64,000 nucleotides of DNA from an uncultured Oscillospiraceae bacterium. GTDB taxonomy: Bacteria > Bacillota > Clostridia > Oscillospirales > Oscillospiraceae. The stretch is from positions 1 through 64,000 of the forward strand of contig CAKTOX010000008.1 of the NCBI GenBank assembly GCA_934590355.1, in the 5' to 3' direction. The notes beneath the pieces were generated by a model. It ran no database searches, had not been told where the DNA came from, and saw only the letters and a list, made by a program, of their open reading frames with translations. Position 1 is the stretch's first letter; every line of letters begins with the position of its first letter. Of this stretch, positions 16,914-24,934 are shown piece by piece. Both the position numbers and the translations under genes were made by a program.

Positions 16914-17369
16914 ATGAAATGTCCGTTTTGCGGATTTCTTGAGAGCAAGGTCATCGACTCCCGCCCCGCCGAGGAGGGTACGACCATTCGCCGCCGCAGA
17001 GAATGCCTTGCATGCCAGAAGCGGTTTACGACATATGAAACAATCGAGCATCTGCCCCTGGTCGTTGTAAAGCGTGACGGCTCGCGCCAGCAGTTTGACA
17101 GAGTCAAGCTCATAAACGGCATGGTTCGCGCCTGCGAAAAGCGTCCCGTGACCCTCTCGCAGCTTGAAAAGATAGCGGACGAGATCGAGCAGGAGCTTCA
17201 GAGCGCACTTGAGCGCGAAGTCAGCACCGTTGAGATCGGTGAAATGGTCATGAAGCGCATCAAGGCGGTCGATGAAGTCGCGTATGTCCGCTTTGCCTCT
17301 GTTTACCGCAGCTTTAAGGACATAAATACCTTTATGGAGGAGCTCACGAAGCTTTTGAGCGACAGATGA
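16914..17369 (+). CDS. nrdR: Transcriptional repressor NrdR
   Basis: Controls ribonucleotide reductase genes in response to ATP/dATP. The 151 aa protein starts with a zinc ribbon (CPFC at residues 3-6, CLAC about 28 residues on), has an RRRREC DNA-binding stretch, then an ATP-cone (VVVKRDGSRQQFDR). The ATG at 16914 has GGAGG 8 bases upstream; the TTG at 16899 is upstream of that site. The gene's own promoter carries a candidate NrdR box, suggesting autoregulation. Its stop touches the stop of the convergent DUF4363 gene with no terminator between. Confidence 0.96.
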   Translation: MKCPFCGFLESKVIDSRPAEEGTTIRRRRECLACQKRFTTYETIEHLPLVVVKRDGSRQQFDRVKLINGMVRACEKRPVTLSQLEKIADEIEQELQSALEREVSTVEIGEMVMKRIKAVDEVAYVRFASVYRSFKDINTFMEELTKLLSDR

Positions 17370-17750
17370 TCAAAAAATGCTCCCTATGCTTATTTGCTCC
17401 ATGGTCATGAGTGAGCGCAGAGTCTCCTTCAAAAGACCGTAGGAGCCTGCGGCGGCGTCCGTGTCGCCGGAGAATACATCGGTCTTGAACTGAAAAAACG
17501 CCTCCGTCGTGGAGTTTATCTCGCTGTGGCGGATGAAAATATGCGTGTACCAGTCGAGCTCGAGCCAATGCTCTATGGCAGCGTTTGTTTGACTGCGCGA
17601 AAGCTCGGCTTCTCCGAGAAGAAGGCTCTCGTAAGCGAGGCTTATTTCATCCGTCAGCTCGAGAGCGAGCTTTTCCGAAATGCGGATGTTCATGATAACC
17701 CCCGCAAACAGTACTGCCAGCAGTGACGCTGCGACTATCTCTTTTTTCAT
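17370..17750 (-). CDS. DUF4363 family protein
   Basis: Protein of 126 aa with an N-terminal signal anchor (about residues 4-20, AASLLAVLFAGVIM) and a helical domain outside the membrane rich in Glu/Leu. In clostridia DUF4363 genes are found directly after DUF421 genes, as here: the DUF421 stop at 17751 abuts this start. Function unknown; a sporulation or membrane-stress link has been suspected for the pair. The stop codons of this gene and nrdR sit back to back in the palindrome TGATCA. Confidence 0.75.
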   Translation of the reverse strand: MKKEIVAASLLAVLFAGVIMNIRISEKLALELTDEISLAYESLLLGEAELSRSQTNAAIEHWLELDWYTHIFIRHSEINSTTEAFFQFKTDVFSGDTDAAAGSYGLLKETLRSLMTMEQISIGSIF

Positions 17751-18425
17751 CTATGCCTCCTTTCTTTGACAGAAAACGCTTCCCGTTTCGGTCAGGGTCA
17801 GGATATAGACCTCGTCGCAGCTGCCTATTTTCCGCCGCTTGAGCTCATTATCGAGCCAGCGCCTGTCGCGTCCGAGCAGCGCAAGGTTTTTATCGAGAAC
17901 GCGCCCGTCGTTTATGATGATGTGAGCATAGCCCTCGTCAGCCTCGGAGACGCCGAGCTGCCCCGCGGTAGCCGGCTGCTCAGAGCTTTTGAGGATTATG
18001 CTGAGCTGCCCGTTTGTTTCGAGCACGCCGTAGGCCACCTGCTGCGCACCGCCGAGCCCCTGCGCACGCAGCTCCTGCATAAGCTCGTCCACCGTGAAGC
18101 GGTTGCGCCGCATTTTTTCGCGGTCTATTCTACCGTTTTTAATGATGATCTCGGGCCTGCCGTAGGTGTGTTTTCTAAGCCTTACGCATTTGAGATTAAG
18201 CCCCGCGATGATCGTTTCGAGACAGAACATTATCATTATCGGCAAAAGCCCGTTGAGCAGCGGAATGCCGATATCCTGAAGCGGCGTTGCGGCAAGATCC
18301 GCTATGAGCGCCGCGACTATAAACTCGGAGATCTCAAGCTCTCCGAGCTGCCTTTTGCCCATCAGCCGCATTGAAACGAGTATTGCAAAATAAAGTATTA
18401 CGGTGCGGATAAATATAACAGCCAA
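17751..18425 (-). CDS. DUF421 membrane protein (YetF/YkjA family)
   Basis: Membrane protein of 224 aa: three hydrophobic N-terminal segments (FIRTVILYFAILVSMRLMGKRQLGEL, AALIADLAATP, LNGLLPIMIMFCLETI) followed by the cytoplasmic YetF domain with GRPEIIIKNG and the ELMQELRAQG helix typical of DUF421. Biochemical role unknown; family members occur in spore-forming Firmicutes. The start codon is TTG 18425, nine bases after a GGAGG on the minus strand; no better ATG is available. It forms a two-gene unit with the DUF4363 gene and is divergent from nagB. Confidence 0.85.
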   Translation of the reverse strand: MAVIFIRTVILYFAILVSMRLMGKRQLGELEISEFIVAALIADLAATPLQDIGIPLLNGLLPIMIMFCLETIIAGLNLKCVRLRKHTYGRPEIIIKNGRIDREKMRRNRFTVDELMQELRAQGLGGAQQVAYGVLETNGQLSIILKSSEQPATAGQLGVSEADEGYAHIIINDGRVLDKNLALLGRDRRWLDNELKRRKIGSCDEVYILTLTETGSVFCQRKEA

Positions 18426-18490
18426 TTATTTTCGCCTCCAAAGCTATTTTGCCTGCTTCGGAGCGAATTATCATGAAAGGATGCGATACA

Positions 18491-19180
18491 ATGAAGATCA
18501 TTGTGGACAGTAGGAAGAAGATAAGCTCTCTTGCGGCGTCTATGATCGCCGAGAGAGTCGAGGCTAAGCCCGGCTGCGCGGTTGCGTTTGCCGCAGGCAG
18601 GACGACCGCGAGCGTTTACGATGCGCTCGTGTCGCTCGACTGCAAGGCGCTTTCCGAGTGCAGCGCGTTCACCGTCTGCGACTATGTAGGTCTCGCGGAG
18701 AATGACGGGCGCTCTTGCGCGGCGCGCCTTTATAACGAATTGTATTCCAAAGCGGGCATCACGGATATCCATAACCCCACCGAGGAAAACGCCGAGGGCT
18801 ATGACGAGGAGATCGCCAAGTGCGGCGGACTTGAGCTGGCCGTGCTCGGCATAGGCACGAATGGTCACATCGGCTTTAACGAGCCTGCCACGCCCTATGA
18901 TTCCTACACCCGCGTCGTTCAGCTCACCGATAAGACCAAGACGATGAACGCCGAGCTTTTCGGCGGCGAGGAGAACGTTCCAGATAACGGCGTCACGATG
19001 GGACTCAAGACCATCTGCGAGGCTAAAAACGTCATTCTTGTTGCCTTCGGCAGTGAAAAGGCGGAGATAATCCACCAGCTCGTCTACGGCAAGACCTCGA
19101 CATATGTTCCCGCCGCAATGCTCCAGATGCATATGAACATGACGCTTCTGCTTGACGAGGAAGCCGCGGCAAAAATTTAA
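18491..19180 (+). CDS. nagB: Divergent glucosamine-6-phosphate deaminase/isomerase
   Basis: NagB-family protein of 229 aa that would convert GlcN6P to fructose-6-P and ammonia. Conserved: GIGTNGHIGFNEP with H126 and E131, the MGLKTI and KTSTYVPAAMLQMH segments. Unusual: the catalytic Asp of FNxDEY is replaced by Cys (FTVCDY, C63) with Asp one position later, and the phosphate loop GSTP reads GRTT. Asn at the D141 position also occurs in Bacillus enzymes. The start is ATG 18491 after GAAAGG; two upstream ATG codons are possible. It precedes glmM, so amino-sugar metabolism is likely even if its activity differs. Confidence 0.8.
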   Translation: MKIIVDSRKKISSLAASMIAERVEAKPGCAVAFAAGRTTASVYDALVSLDCKALSECSAFTVCDYVGLAENDGRSCAARLYNELYSKAGITDIHNPTEENAEGYDEEIAKCGGLELAVLGIGTNGHIGFNEPATPYDSYTRVVQLTDKTKTMNAELFGGEENVPDNGVTMGLKTICEAKNVILVAFGSEKAEIIHQLVYGKTSTYVPAAMLQMHMNMTLLLDEEAAAKI

Positions 19181-19198
19181 TTTCATAAGGAGACAATC

Positions 19199-20563
19199 AT
19201 GGGTAAATATTTCGGCACCGACGGTTTCCGCGGTGAAGCCAACGTCGGCCTGACCGTTATGCACGCATTTGAGATAGGCCGCTACCTCGGCTGGTACTAC
19301 GGCAACGGCAAAAAAGCCAGAGTAGTCATCGGCAAGGATACACGCCGCTCGAGCTATATGCTCGAATCGGCACTGTGCGCGGGTCTGACCGCGTCCGGCG
19401 CGGATGCGTATCTGCTTCACGTCACGACAACGCCCAGCGTGTCATACGTCACACGCGCGGATGATTTTGACTGCGGCATTATGATCTCGGCAAGCCACAA
19501 TCCGTATTACGACAACGGAATAAAGCTCATTAACGGCAGAGGCGAAAAGATGGGCGATGAGCTTCTTGACGCGATAGAAGCGTATATTGACAGCACCTCG
19601 GCCGGCGAAAAGGACAGCCTGCCCTACGCCGTGGGAGAGAAGATCGGCCGCACGGTCGATTATTCTGCGGGACGCAACCGCTATATCGGCTTCCTCATTT
19701 CGCTCGCAACGCGCTCCTATAAGGGCAAGAAGGTCGGTCTTGACTGTGCAAACGGCTCGACATGGATGATGGCTAAGAGCGTTTTCGACGCTCTGGGCGC
19801 AGACACGTATGTTATCCATAATAACCCCGACGGCATAAACATCAACGTAAACTGCGGCTCCACCCATATCGAGCAGATGCAGAAATTCGTCATCGAGAAT
19901 AAGCTCGACGTGGGCTTTGCGTTTGACGGCGACGCTGACCGCTGCCTTGCCGTTGACGAAAAGGGCAACGTCATAACGGGCGACCATATCCTGTACGTCT
20001 GCGGAAAATATATGCACGACAGCGGAATAATGGGCGAGAAGAAGATAGTCACGACCGTCATGAGCAACATGGGGCTTTACAAGGCCCTTGACGCCATCGG
20101 CATTGGCTATGAAAAGACCGCAGTGGGCGATAAATACGTTGCGGAGAATATGCGCGCAAACGGCTATATCCTCGGAGGCGAGCAGTCCGGCCATATCATT
20201 TTCGGCCGCCTTGCGAACTCCGGCGACGGACTTCTGACGGCAATAAAGGTCATGGAGGCAATGTGCGAGAGCAAGCAGCCCCTGTCCGTTCTGGCGGCAC
20301 CCGTCGTTATGTATCCGCAGCTTCTCAAAAACGTCGTTGTGACCGATAAGGACGAAACTCTTGAGTGCGCGGAGGTTAAAAAGGCCGTTGCCGACATGGA
20401 GGAAAAGCTCGGCGACGAGGGCAGGATACTCCTTCGCAAGAGCGGCACGGAGCCGGTGCTGCGCGTTATGGCAGAGGCCAAAACCGACGAGCTTTGCGAG
20501 CAGTGCGTTGACTATATCATCAATGCCATGCGCGAAAGCGGCAGACTCATAAAGGAAAAATAA
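19199..20563 (+). CDS. glmM: Phosphoglucosamine mutase
   Basis: Interconverts GlcN6P and GlcN1P for UDP-GlcNAc synthesis. The 454 aa protein has the N-terminal KYFGTDGFRGEAN, active-site ISASHNPYYDNGIK with the phosphorylated Ser, the metal loop FDGDADRC and C-terminal phosphate-binding RKSGTEPVLRVM. AAGGAG sits 6 bases before the ATG. Together with the upstream NagB-like gene and the downstream hexapeptide protein it makes an amino-sugar cluster that feeds peptidoglycan and wall polymer. Confidence 0.94.
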   Translation: MGKYFGTDGFRGEANVGLTVMHAFEIGRYLGWYYGNGKKARVVIGKDTRRSSYMLESALCAGLTASGADAYLLHVTTTPSVSYVTRADDFDCGIMISASHNPYYDNGIKLINGRGEKMGDELLDAIEAYIDSTSAGEKDSLPYAVGEKIGRTVDYSAGRNRYIGFLISLATRSYKGKKVGLDCANGSTWMMAKSVFDALGADTYVIHNNPDGININVNCGSTHIEQMQKFVIENKLDVGFAFDGDADRCLAVDEKGNVITGDHILYVCGKYMHDSGIMGEKKIVTTVMSNMGLYKALDAIGIGYEKTAVGDKYVAENMRANGYILGGEQSGHIIFGRLANSGDGLLTAIKVMEAMCESKQPLSVLAAPVVMYPQLLKNVVVTDKDETLECAEVKKAVADMEEKLGDEGRILLRKSGTEPVLRVMAEAKTDELCEQCVDYIINAMRESGRLIKEK

Positions 20564-20584
20564 CTCGAACGCAGGGAGAAAAAT

Positions 20585-21250
20585 ATGTACACGATAAACG
20601 ACCTGCTCGACTTGAGCAAGACCATAGCCGCGCCTTTATTTGAGGGCAAGACCTACCCATGGGAGGTGCTTTCGGATATAAGTGATTTTATAATCAAGCT
20701 CGGCAGCACTCTGCCCGAGGATGAGTATGAAAAGCGCGATGAGAATATCTGGGTGGCGCGGGACGCGAAGGTTTTTCCCTCGGCGTATATCGGCTCGCCG
20801 TGCATTATCGACCACGGTGCGGAGATCCGTCACTGCGCCTTTATCCGCTCGTCTGCGATAATCGGCAAAAACGCTGTCGTGGGAAACTCCACGGAGCTTA
20901 AAAACGTCGTGCTGTTCGACAATGTCCAGACACCGCATTATAATTACGTCGGCGACTCGATACTCGGCTACAAGGCACATATGGGAGCGGGCTCGATAAC
21001 CTCGAACGTCAAGAGTGACAAGACCCTTGTCGTGATCAAAAACGGCGCCGAGAAGATAGAGACCGGGCGCAAAAAGGTCGGCGCGATTCTCGGTGACAAC
21101 GTCGAGATCGGCTGCAACAGCGTCCTCAATCCCGGCACGGTGCTCGGCAGACGCGCAAGCGTTTATCCGACCTCCTGTGTCCGCGGAGTCATTCCCGAGG
21201 ACGGCATATACAAATCCAAGGATGATATCGTCATAAGAAAAACCCGCTGA
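20585..21250 (+). CDS. Left-handed beta-helix acyl/sugar transferase, GlmU C-terminal-like
   Basis: Protein of 221 aa made mainly of hexapeptide repeats (from about residue 60 to 200), with the GlmU-like signature PHYNYVGDS...GAGSITSNVKSD. The N-terminal uridylyltransferase domain of true GlmU is absent, so only an acetyltransferase-like or regulatory role is plausible. The position right after glmM suggests GlcN1P acetylation, with UDP-GlcNAc completed by another uridylyltransferase, but that is inference. GGGAG precedes the ATG. The TGA stop lies in the loop of the terminator hairpin. Confidence 0.75.
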   Translation: MYTINDLLDLSKTIAAPLFEGKTYPWEVLSDISDFIIKLGSTLPEDEYEKRDENIWVARDAKVFPSAYIGSPCIIDHGAEIRHCAFIRSSAIIGKNAVVGNSTELKNVVLFDNVQTPHYNYVGDSILGYKAHMGAGSITSNVKSDKTLVVIKNGAEKIETGRKKVGAILGDNVEIGCNSVLNPGTVLGRRASVYPTSCVRGVIPEDGIYKSKDDIVIRKTR

Positions 21251-21262
21251 GGCGGGTTTTTT
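21238..21262 (+). terminator. Terminator containing the stop codon of the upstream gene
   Basis: 10 bp stem (21238-21247 with 21252-21261), loop TGAG whose TGA is the stop codon of the GlmU-like gene, then T run. It also faces the stop of the convergent gene at 21269. Confidence 0.85.
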
Positions 21263-21268
21263 CTTAAA

Positions 21269-22057
21269 TTAAACAAGATCTCGGTACTCTCCGCAGTCAC
21301 CCGGGTTATCGGACGGGAAGAACTCATCGACGGGGAAGCGTATCCTGCCGAACATGGTGCACGGATCGTCCTCGGAGGAGCCTGCGCATTCCTTGTCGGG
21401 CAGACAGTAGTCATAGGCGGGGATGAGAAGCTGCGTTGAGCGCTCAAGCCTGACTATCGAAAACTGCCCGAGCGTCACGTAGACATGGCGGCTGCCGCCC
21501 GTGACGGCTAAGGGCTCTCCGAACGAGTCGAGTATCTGCTGCGGGATTTCGCGCTGGTCTATACCCGGATCGGGCAAAGCGTTTTCCGCAAGCGTCATGT
21601 GCAGCGCGATGGGGTCAACGGCGTCCACAACGGCAAAGGGCATACTGCTGCCGCCGCCTGCGATGCAGCAGTCATCGGACGAGAACGCCTTGACTCTGCC
21701 CTCAGAGCCGAAGAGCATGACGCGCTTGTCGAAAACGGCAAGACCCGTGAAGCACTGATTTGCAGGGAATGTTTCGCCGCTTATCTTGTAAAAATAAGTG
21801 ACGTCCACGGTGTAGTATCCGCGGTTGAGGCTTATTTCGCTGACACTGACCTTGCAGTGCAATAGCTTTGCCTCCTTGGGACGGACGCTGAATGCGCTCT
21901 CTATGTAGGGTAGAGAGCTCTCCGTGGGGTAGACCCGCAGATCCTCGATGCAGTCCTTGTCGCGGCAGGAATCCATTATCTTTCTCGTGTTTACGCAAAC
22001 GGCCTCTTTGATGCAGTCATTATCATCGACCGGACCGGGCACGACCCTGTCTGCCAT
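21269..22057 (-). CDS. Conserved clostridial protein of unknown function
   Basis: Protein of 262 aa, no signal peptide or TM segment. An N-terminal Cys-containing stretch (DDNDCIKEAVCVNTRKIMDSC) leads into RDKDCIEDLRV and a beta-rich region with NRGYYTVDVTYFYKI and GLAVFDKRVMLFGSEG. The C-terminus is acidic and Cys-containing. I recall this pattern as a conserved hypothetical of Clostridia without an assigned role; a spore-coat or structural function is a guess from its Cys content. The ATG at 22057 follows GGGAGG by 7 bases. It converges on the amino-sugar operon and is divergent from the small membrane protein gene. Confidence 0.8.
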   Translation of the reverse strand: MADRVVPGPVDDNDCIKEAVCVNTRKIMDSCRDKDCIEDLRVYPTESSLPYIESAFSVRPKEAKLLHCKVSVSEISLNRGYYTVDVTYFYKISGETFPANQCFTGLAVFDKRVMLFGSEGRVKAFSSDDCCIAGGGSSMPFAVVDAVDPIALHMTLAENALPDPGIDQREIPQQILDSFGEPLAVTGGSRHVYVTLGQFSIVRLERSTQLLIPAYDYCLPDKECAGSSEDDPCTMFGRIRFPVDEFFPSDNPGDCGEYRDLV

Positions 22058-22138
22058 AAAAATACCTCCCAGAACGAGATTGAAGAAAAACTTCAGTACA
22101 GTCTATGCTCTGCGGGTGAAAATGTGAAGATTATGTGA

Positions 22139-22167
22139 TTTACAAAAATTAAAGTATGTATTATTAT
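22139..22167 (+). promoter_or_regulatory. Sigma-A promoter before the small membrane protein gene
   Basis: -35 TTTACA (22139-22144), 17 bp, -10 TATTAT (22162-22167). Confidence 0.65.
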
Positions 22168-22190
22168 AGATAGAGCAGGGAGGCGGTAAA

Positions 22191-22376
22191 ATGAAAAAAG
22201 AGATATTTCTGATACTCATTGCATTTGAAGTGCTCATACTCATTGCAATGCTGCTTGGCGACTTCGGCGTTATCGCGGCGAAAACACCCCCCTTGTCCCC
22301 GAAAGGGATTATAATGCATATAACCACGATTGTTGTCATACTCATTTGCATCGACGCGTATAGGAGGAGTGAGTGA
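22191..22376 (+). CDS. 61-residue two-TM small membrane protein
   Basis: Short protein with two hydrophobic segments (about residues 4-23 and 40-56) joined by a Pro/Lys-containing loop (KTPPLSPKG), ending in basic YRRSE. GGGAGG lies 7 bases before the ATG and a good promoter lies upstream, so this is probably a real gene. It ends 4 bases before the DUF4364 start, implying co-transcription and perhaps coupling. No family recognised. Confidence 0.7.
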   Translation: MKKEIFLILIAFEVLILIAMLLGDFGVIAAKTPPLSPKGIIMHITTIVVILICIDAYRRSE

Positions 22377-22380
22377 GCTT

Positions 22381-22905
22381 ATGGAAAGATTGGGCTTTAT
22401 CCACGAAAAGCTTGATATTAAAATTCTTATACTGTTTATCCTTCGTCGGCTTCCCGGCATAGTTGCGCCTATCGACCTGCAGGACTTTACCCAGCAGTGC
22501 GATGACGGCTTCGGCTATTTTGATTACACCGACTGCCTTGCCGAGCTTATCGAAAGCGGGCTCGTCATCGAAGAGGAAACGGGGCTGAGCATCAGCAAAC
22601 GCGGTGCTGCTGCGGTCGATGAGGTGCAGAGCAGCCTGCCGTATTCCGTTCGAAAAAAAGCGGAGAAGATAATAGGCCCCGAGGCTGAGCGCCGCAGAAG
22701 GCTTGAAATGATAACCGCGCGGCACAAGGTACGTGACGGAGGCTGCTTTGTGACGCTTGCCATGTCTGACGGCAAGGGTGAGATAATAAGACTCGATATT
22801 CTTGCCTCCGGAGAGAGTCAGGCAGAGCGTATGGAAGAGAATTTCCGCGAAAAAGCGGAGGAGATCTATTGCAAAATGATCGAAATGCTTGACAAGCAGG
22901 ATTAA
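22381..22905 (+). CDS. DUF4364 family protein, winged-helix-like
   Basis: Protein of 174 aa of the DUF4364 family found in Clostridia. The N-terminal KLDIKILILFILRRL helix and the following YTDCLAELIESGLVIEEE resemble a winged-helix DNA-binding unit, and the C-terminal half is a small alpha/beta domain (VRDGGCFVTLAMSDG). The biological role is not established; a transcriptional regulator is a reasonable guess. The start ATG 22381 is 13 bases from GGAGG, a long spacing, so coupling to the upstream small gene may help. A hairpin follows the gene. Confidence 0.8.
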   Translation: MERLGFIHEKLDIKILILFILRRLPGIVAPIDLQDFTQQCDDGFGYFDYTDCLAELIESGLVIEEETGLSISKRGAAAVDEVQSSLPYSVRKKAEKIIGPEAERRRRLEMITARHKVRDGGCFVTLAMSDGKGEIIRLDILASGESQAERMEENFREKAEEIYCKMIEMLDKQD

Positions 22906-22931
22906 AATAGTTAAGGGTAATAAGACGAAAG

Positions 22932-22952
22932 GCCCATCATTGATGGGCTTTT
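22932..22952 (+). terminator. Terminator or leader hairpin between DUF4364 and asnA
   Basis: 7 bp GCCCATC/GATGGGC stem (22932-22938 with 22942-22948) then TTTT. It is only 36 bases before asnA, so it may limit read-through or act as an attenuator; no separate asnA promoter is evident after it. Confidence 0.7.
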
Positions 22953-22987
22953 ATATATTCTTACAGTCAAACCACAGGAGGAACACC

Positions 22988-24001
22988 ATGGAAATCAGGA
23001 TTCCGGACGGATACAAAAGTATCCTCAGCGTTTATGACACGCAGAAAGCAATAAGCCTTTTAAAGCGCCTGTTTGAGGACAGACTCGCGGCACTTTTGAA
23101 TCTCTACCGCGTTTCGGCGCCCCTTTTTGTTGACTCAAACTCGGGTCTTAACGATAACCTTAACGGCTACGAGCGTCCGGTATCGTTCGATATTCTCCGC
23201 TCGGATACCACCGCGCAGGTCGTGCAGTCGCTTGCAAAGTGGAAGCGTCTTGCGCTCAAGCGCTATAATTTCTTCCCCGGCAAGGGACTTTACACCGATA
23301 TGGACGCAATCCGCCGCGACGAGGACGAGCTTGATAACCTCCACTCCGTCTATGTTGACCAGTGGGACTGGGAGAAGGTCATTCTCTCGGAAAACCGCAA
23401 TCTCGATTATCTCAAGCTCACCGTTATGGACATCGTCAAGGCTCTGTGCGACACGCAGGACACCATGCAGGCCATCTATCCGCAGCTTCAGTGCCTGCCC
23501 AAGCTTGAGCGCAACGTCACCTTCGTGACCTCGCAGGAGCTTGAGGATATGTATCCCGACATGACCTCCAAGCAGCGCGAGAATGCCTTCACGCGCGAGC
23601 ATAAGACCGTGTTCATCATCGGTATCGGCGGCGCTCTCAAGTCCGGCAAGCCCCACGACGGCCGCGCTCCCGACTATGATGACTGGACGCTCAACGGCGA
23701 TATCCTGTTCTGGTGCGACTGGCTCGATTGCGCGATCGAGCTATCCTCCATGGGCATCCGCGTCGACCCCGAAGCGCTCGACAGACAGCTCAGACTCTCC
23801 GGTTGCGATGACAGACGCTCGCTGCCGTATCATCAGATGCTTCTTAACGGCGAGTTGCCTCTGACCATCGGCGGCGGCATCGGCCAGTCGCGCGTTTCCA
23901 TGCTCCTGCTCGGTAAGGCTCACATCGGCGAGGTGCAGGTATCCATTTGGGATAAGCACACCGAGGAGGTCTGCGCCGAAAAGGGAGTCATGCTGCTGTA
24001 A
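22988..24001 (+). CDS. asnA: Aspartate--ammonia ligase (asparagine synthetase A)
   Basis: Makes asparagine from aspartate, ammonia and ATP; related in fold to class II tRNA synthetases. The 337 aa protein matches the family length and shows FDILRSDTTAQVVQSLAKWKR split over residues near 60-85, VDQWDWEK, and the C-terminal ATP-binding GGGIGQSRVSMLLL. The start is ATG 22988 with GGAGG 7 bases ahead; the upstream in-frame start would run through the terminator hairpin. It is followed after 30 bases by uppP. The ammonia-using AsnA type fits a gut anaerobe. Confidence 0.95.
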   Translation: MEIRIPDGYKSILSVYDTQKAISLLKRLFEDRLAALLNLYRVSAPLFVDSNSGLNDNLNGYERPVSFDILRSDTTAQVVQSLAKWKRLALKRYNFFPGKGLYTDMDAIRRDEDELDNLHSVYVDQWDWEKVILSENRNLDYLKLTVMDIVKALCDTQDTMQAIYPQLQCLPKLERNVTFVTSQELEDMYPDMTSKQRENAFTREHKTVFIIGIGGALKSGKPHDGRAPDYDDWTLNGDILFWCDWLDCAIELSSMGIRVDPEALDRQLRLSGCDDRRSLPYHQMLLNGELPLTIGGGIGQSRVSMLLLGKAHIGEVQVSIWDKHTEEVCAEKGVMLL

Positions 24002-24031
24002 ACGGCGGCATAGACTGTGAAAGGTGAATTT

Positions 24032-24844
24032 ATGGATCTTATAGAGCTGATTAAAGTTATCGTCCTCGGCATCGTTGAAGGCGTGACCGAGTGGCTGCCC
24101 ATTTCGAGCACGGGACATATGCTGCTGGTGGATGAATTTATCCACCTGAACGTGACGCCCGAGTTTAAGGAGCTGTTTCTGTACGTTATCCAGCTCGGCG
24201 CCATTCTTGCGGTCATAATCCTGTTTTGGGACAAAATGTGGCCGTTCCAAAGCAAAAAGAAAAACGGCACGGCGATAAAAAAGAACACGTTCATAATGTG
24301 GTTCAAGGTCGTCATCGCCTGTATCCCCGGCTTTGCCGCGTATCTCGTTTTGGATTTCGTCGATAACTGCTACGTTGTCGCGGGCGCGCTTATCGCGTAC
24401 GGTATCGCGTTCATCGTCATCGAAAATTGGAACAAGGGGCGCACCCCGCGTGTTAATACGCTTGAGGAAATTTCGTATAAGGACGCATTCGTTATAGGAC
24501 TTTTTCAGGCGCTTTCTATCATACCAGGCACCTCCCGCAGCGGCTCGACCATAATCGGCGGTCTTATCATCGGCGTATCGCGTGTTGCAGCGGCGGAGTT
24601 TACCTTCTTCCTCGCAGTGCCCGTAATGATAGGCGTGTCGCTTCTGAAGCTTCTTGCATTCGGCTTTAGCTTCACGAGTGCTGAGCTTGTAACGCTCGCG
24701 GTCGGCTGTGTGGTCGCGTTTGCCGTGTCCGTTGCGGTAATTAAGTTCCTTATGAGCTATATTAAGAAAAAAGACTTCAAAGTCTTCGGCTGGTATCGCA
24801 TCGTCCTCGGCGTCGTGGTCATCGCATACTTTTTGCTTAAATAA
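24032..24844 (+). CDS. uppP: Undecaprenyl-diphosphatase (UppP/BacA)
   Basis: Integral membrane enzyme that recycles undecaprenyl diphosphate to the monophosphate lipid carrier for peptidoglycan and wall polymers; raised activity gives bacitracin tolerance. The 270 aa protein has GIVEGVTEWLPISSTGH at residues 12-28 (catalytic Glu/Ser region), PGTSRSGSTI with the active-site Arg, and about eight hydrophobic segments. The start is ATG 24032 after GAAAGG. It probably shares a transcript with asnA and ends at a strong bidirectional terminator. Confidence 0.95.
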   Translation: MDLIELIKVIVLGIVEGVTEWLPISSTGHMLLVDEFIHLNVTPEFKELFLYVIQLGAILAVIILFWDKMWPFQSKKKNGTAIKKNTFIMWFKVVIACIPGFAAYLVLDFVDNCYVVAGALIAYGIAFIVIENWNKGRTPRVNTLEEISYKDAFVIGLFQALSIIPGTSRSGSTIIGGLIIGVSRVAAAEFTFFLAVPVMIGVSLLKLLAFGFSFTSAELVTLAVGCVVAFAVSVAVIKFLMSYIKKKDFKVFGWYRIVLGVVVIAYFLLK

Positions 24845-24885
24845 AAAAATCTCGGCAGCACGCGAAGTGTTGCCGAGATTTTTTA
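24845..24885. terminator. Bidirectional terminator between uppP and the DUF134-NifX gene
   Basis: AAAAAATCTCGGCA arm pairs with TGCCGAGATTTTTT across a short interrupted upper stem; A and T tracts on both sides serve both convergent genes. Confidence 0.85.
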
Positions 24886-24934
24886 TGAAGTTTCGTCGGA
24901 AATAACCGCTGAAGCGCTTTACGCCTGAATTAGC

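Noticed and set aside
18491..19180. nagB as a pseudogene or frameshift
   Set aside because: The frame is intact over 229 codons with both flanking motifs aligned; the odd residues are substitutions, not indels.
22889..22917. TTGACA at 22889 as an asnA promoter
   Set aside because: No acceptable -10 sequence lies 16-18 bases downstream, and the hairpin at 22932 would follow.
22906..22987. T-box leader for asnA
   Set aside because: The gap is only 82 bases and lacks the T-box sequence and specifier-loop structure.
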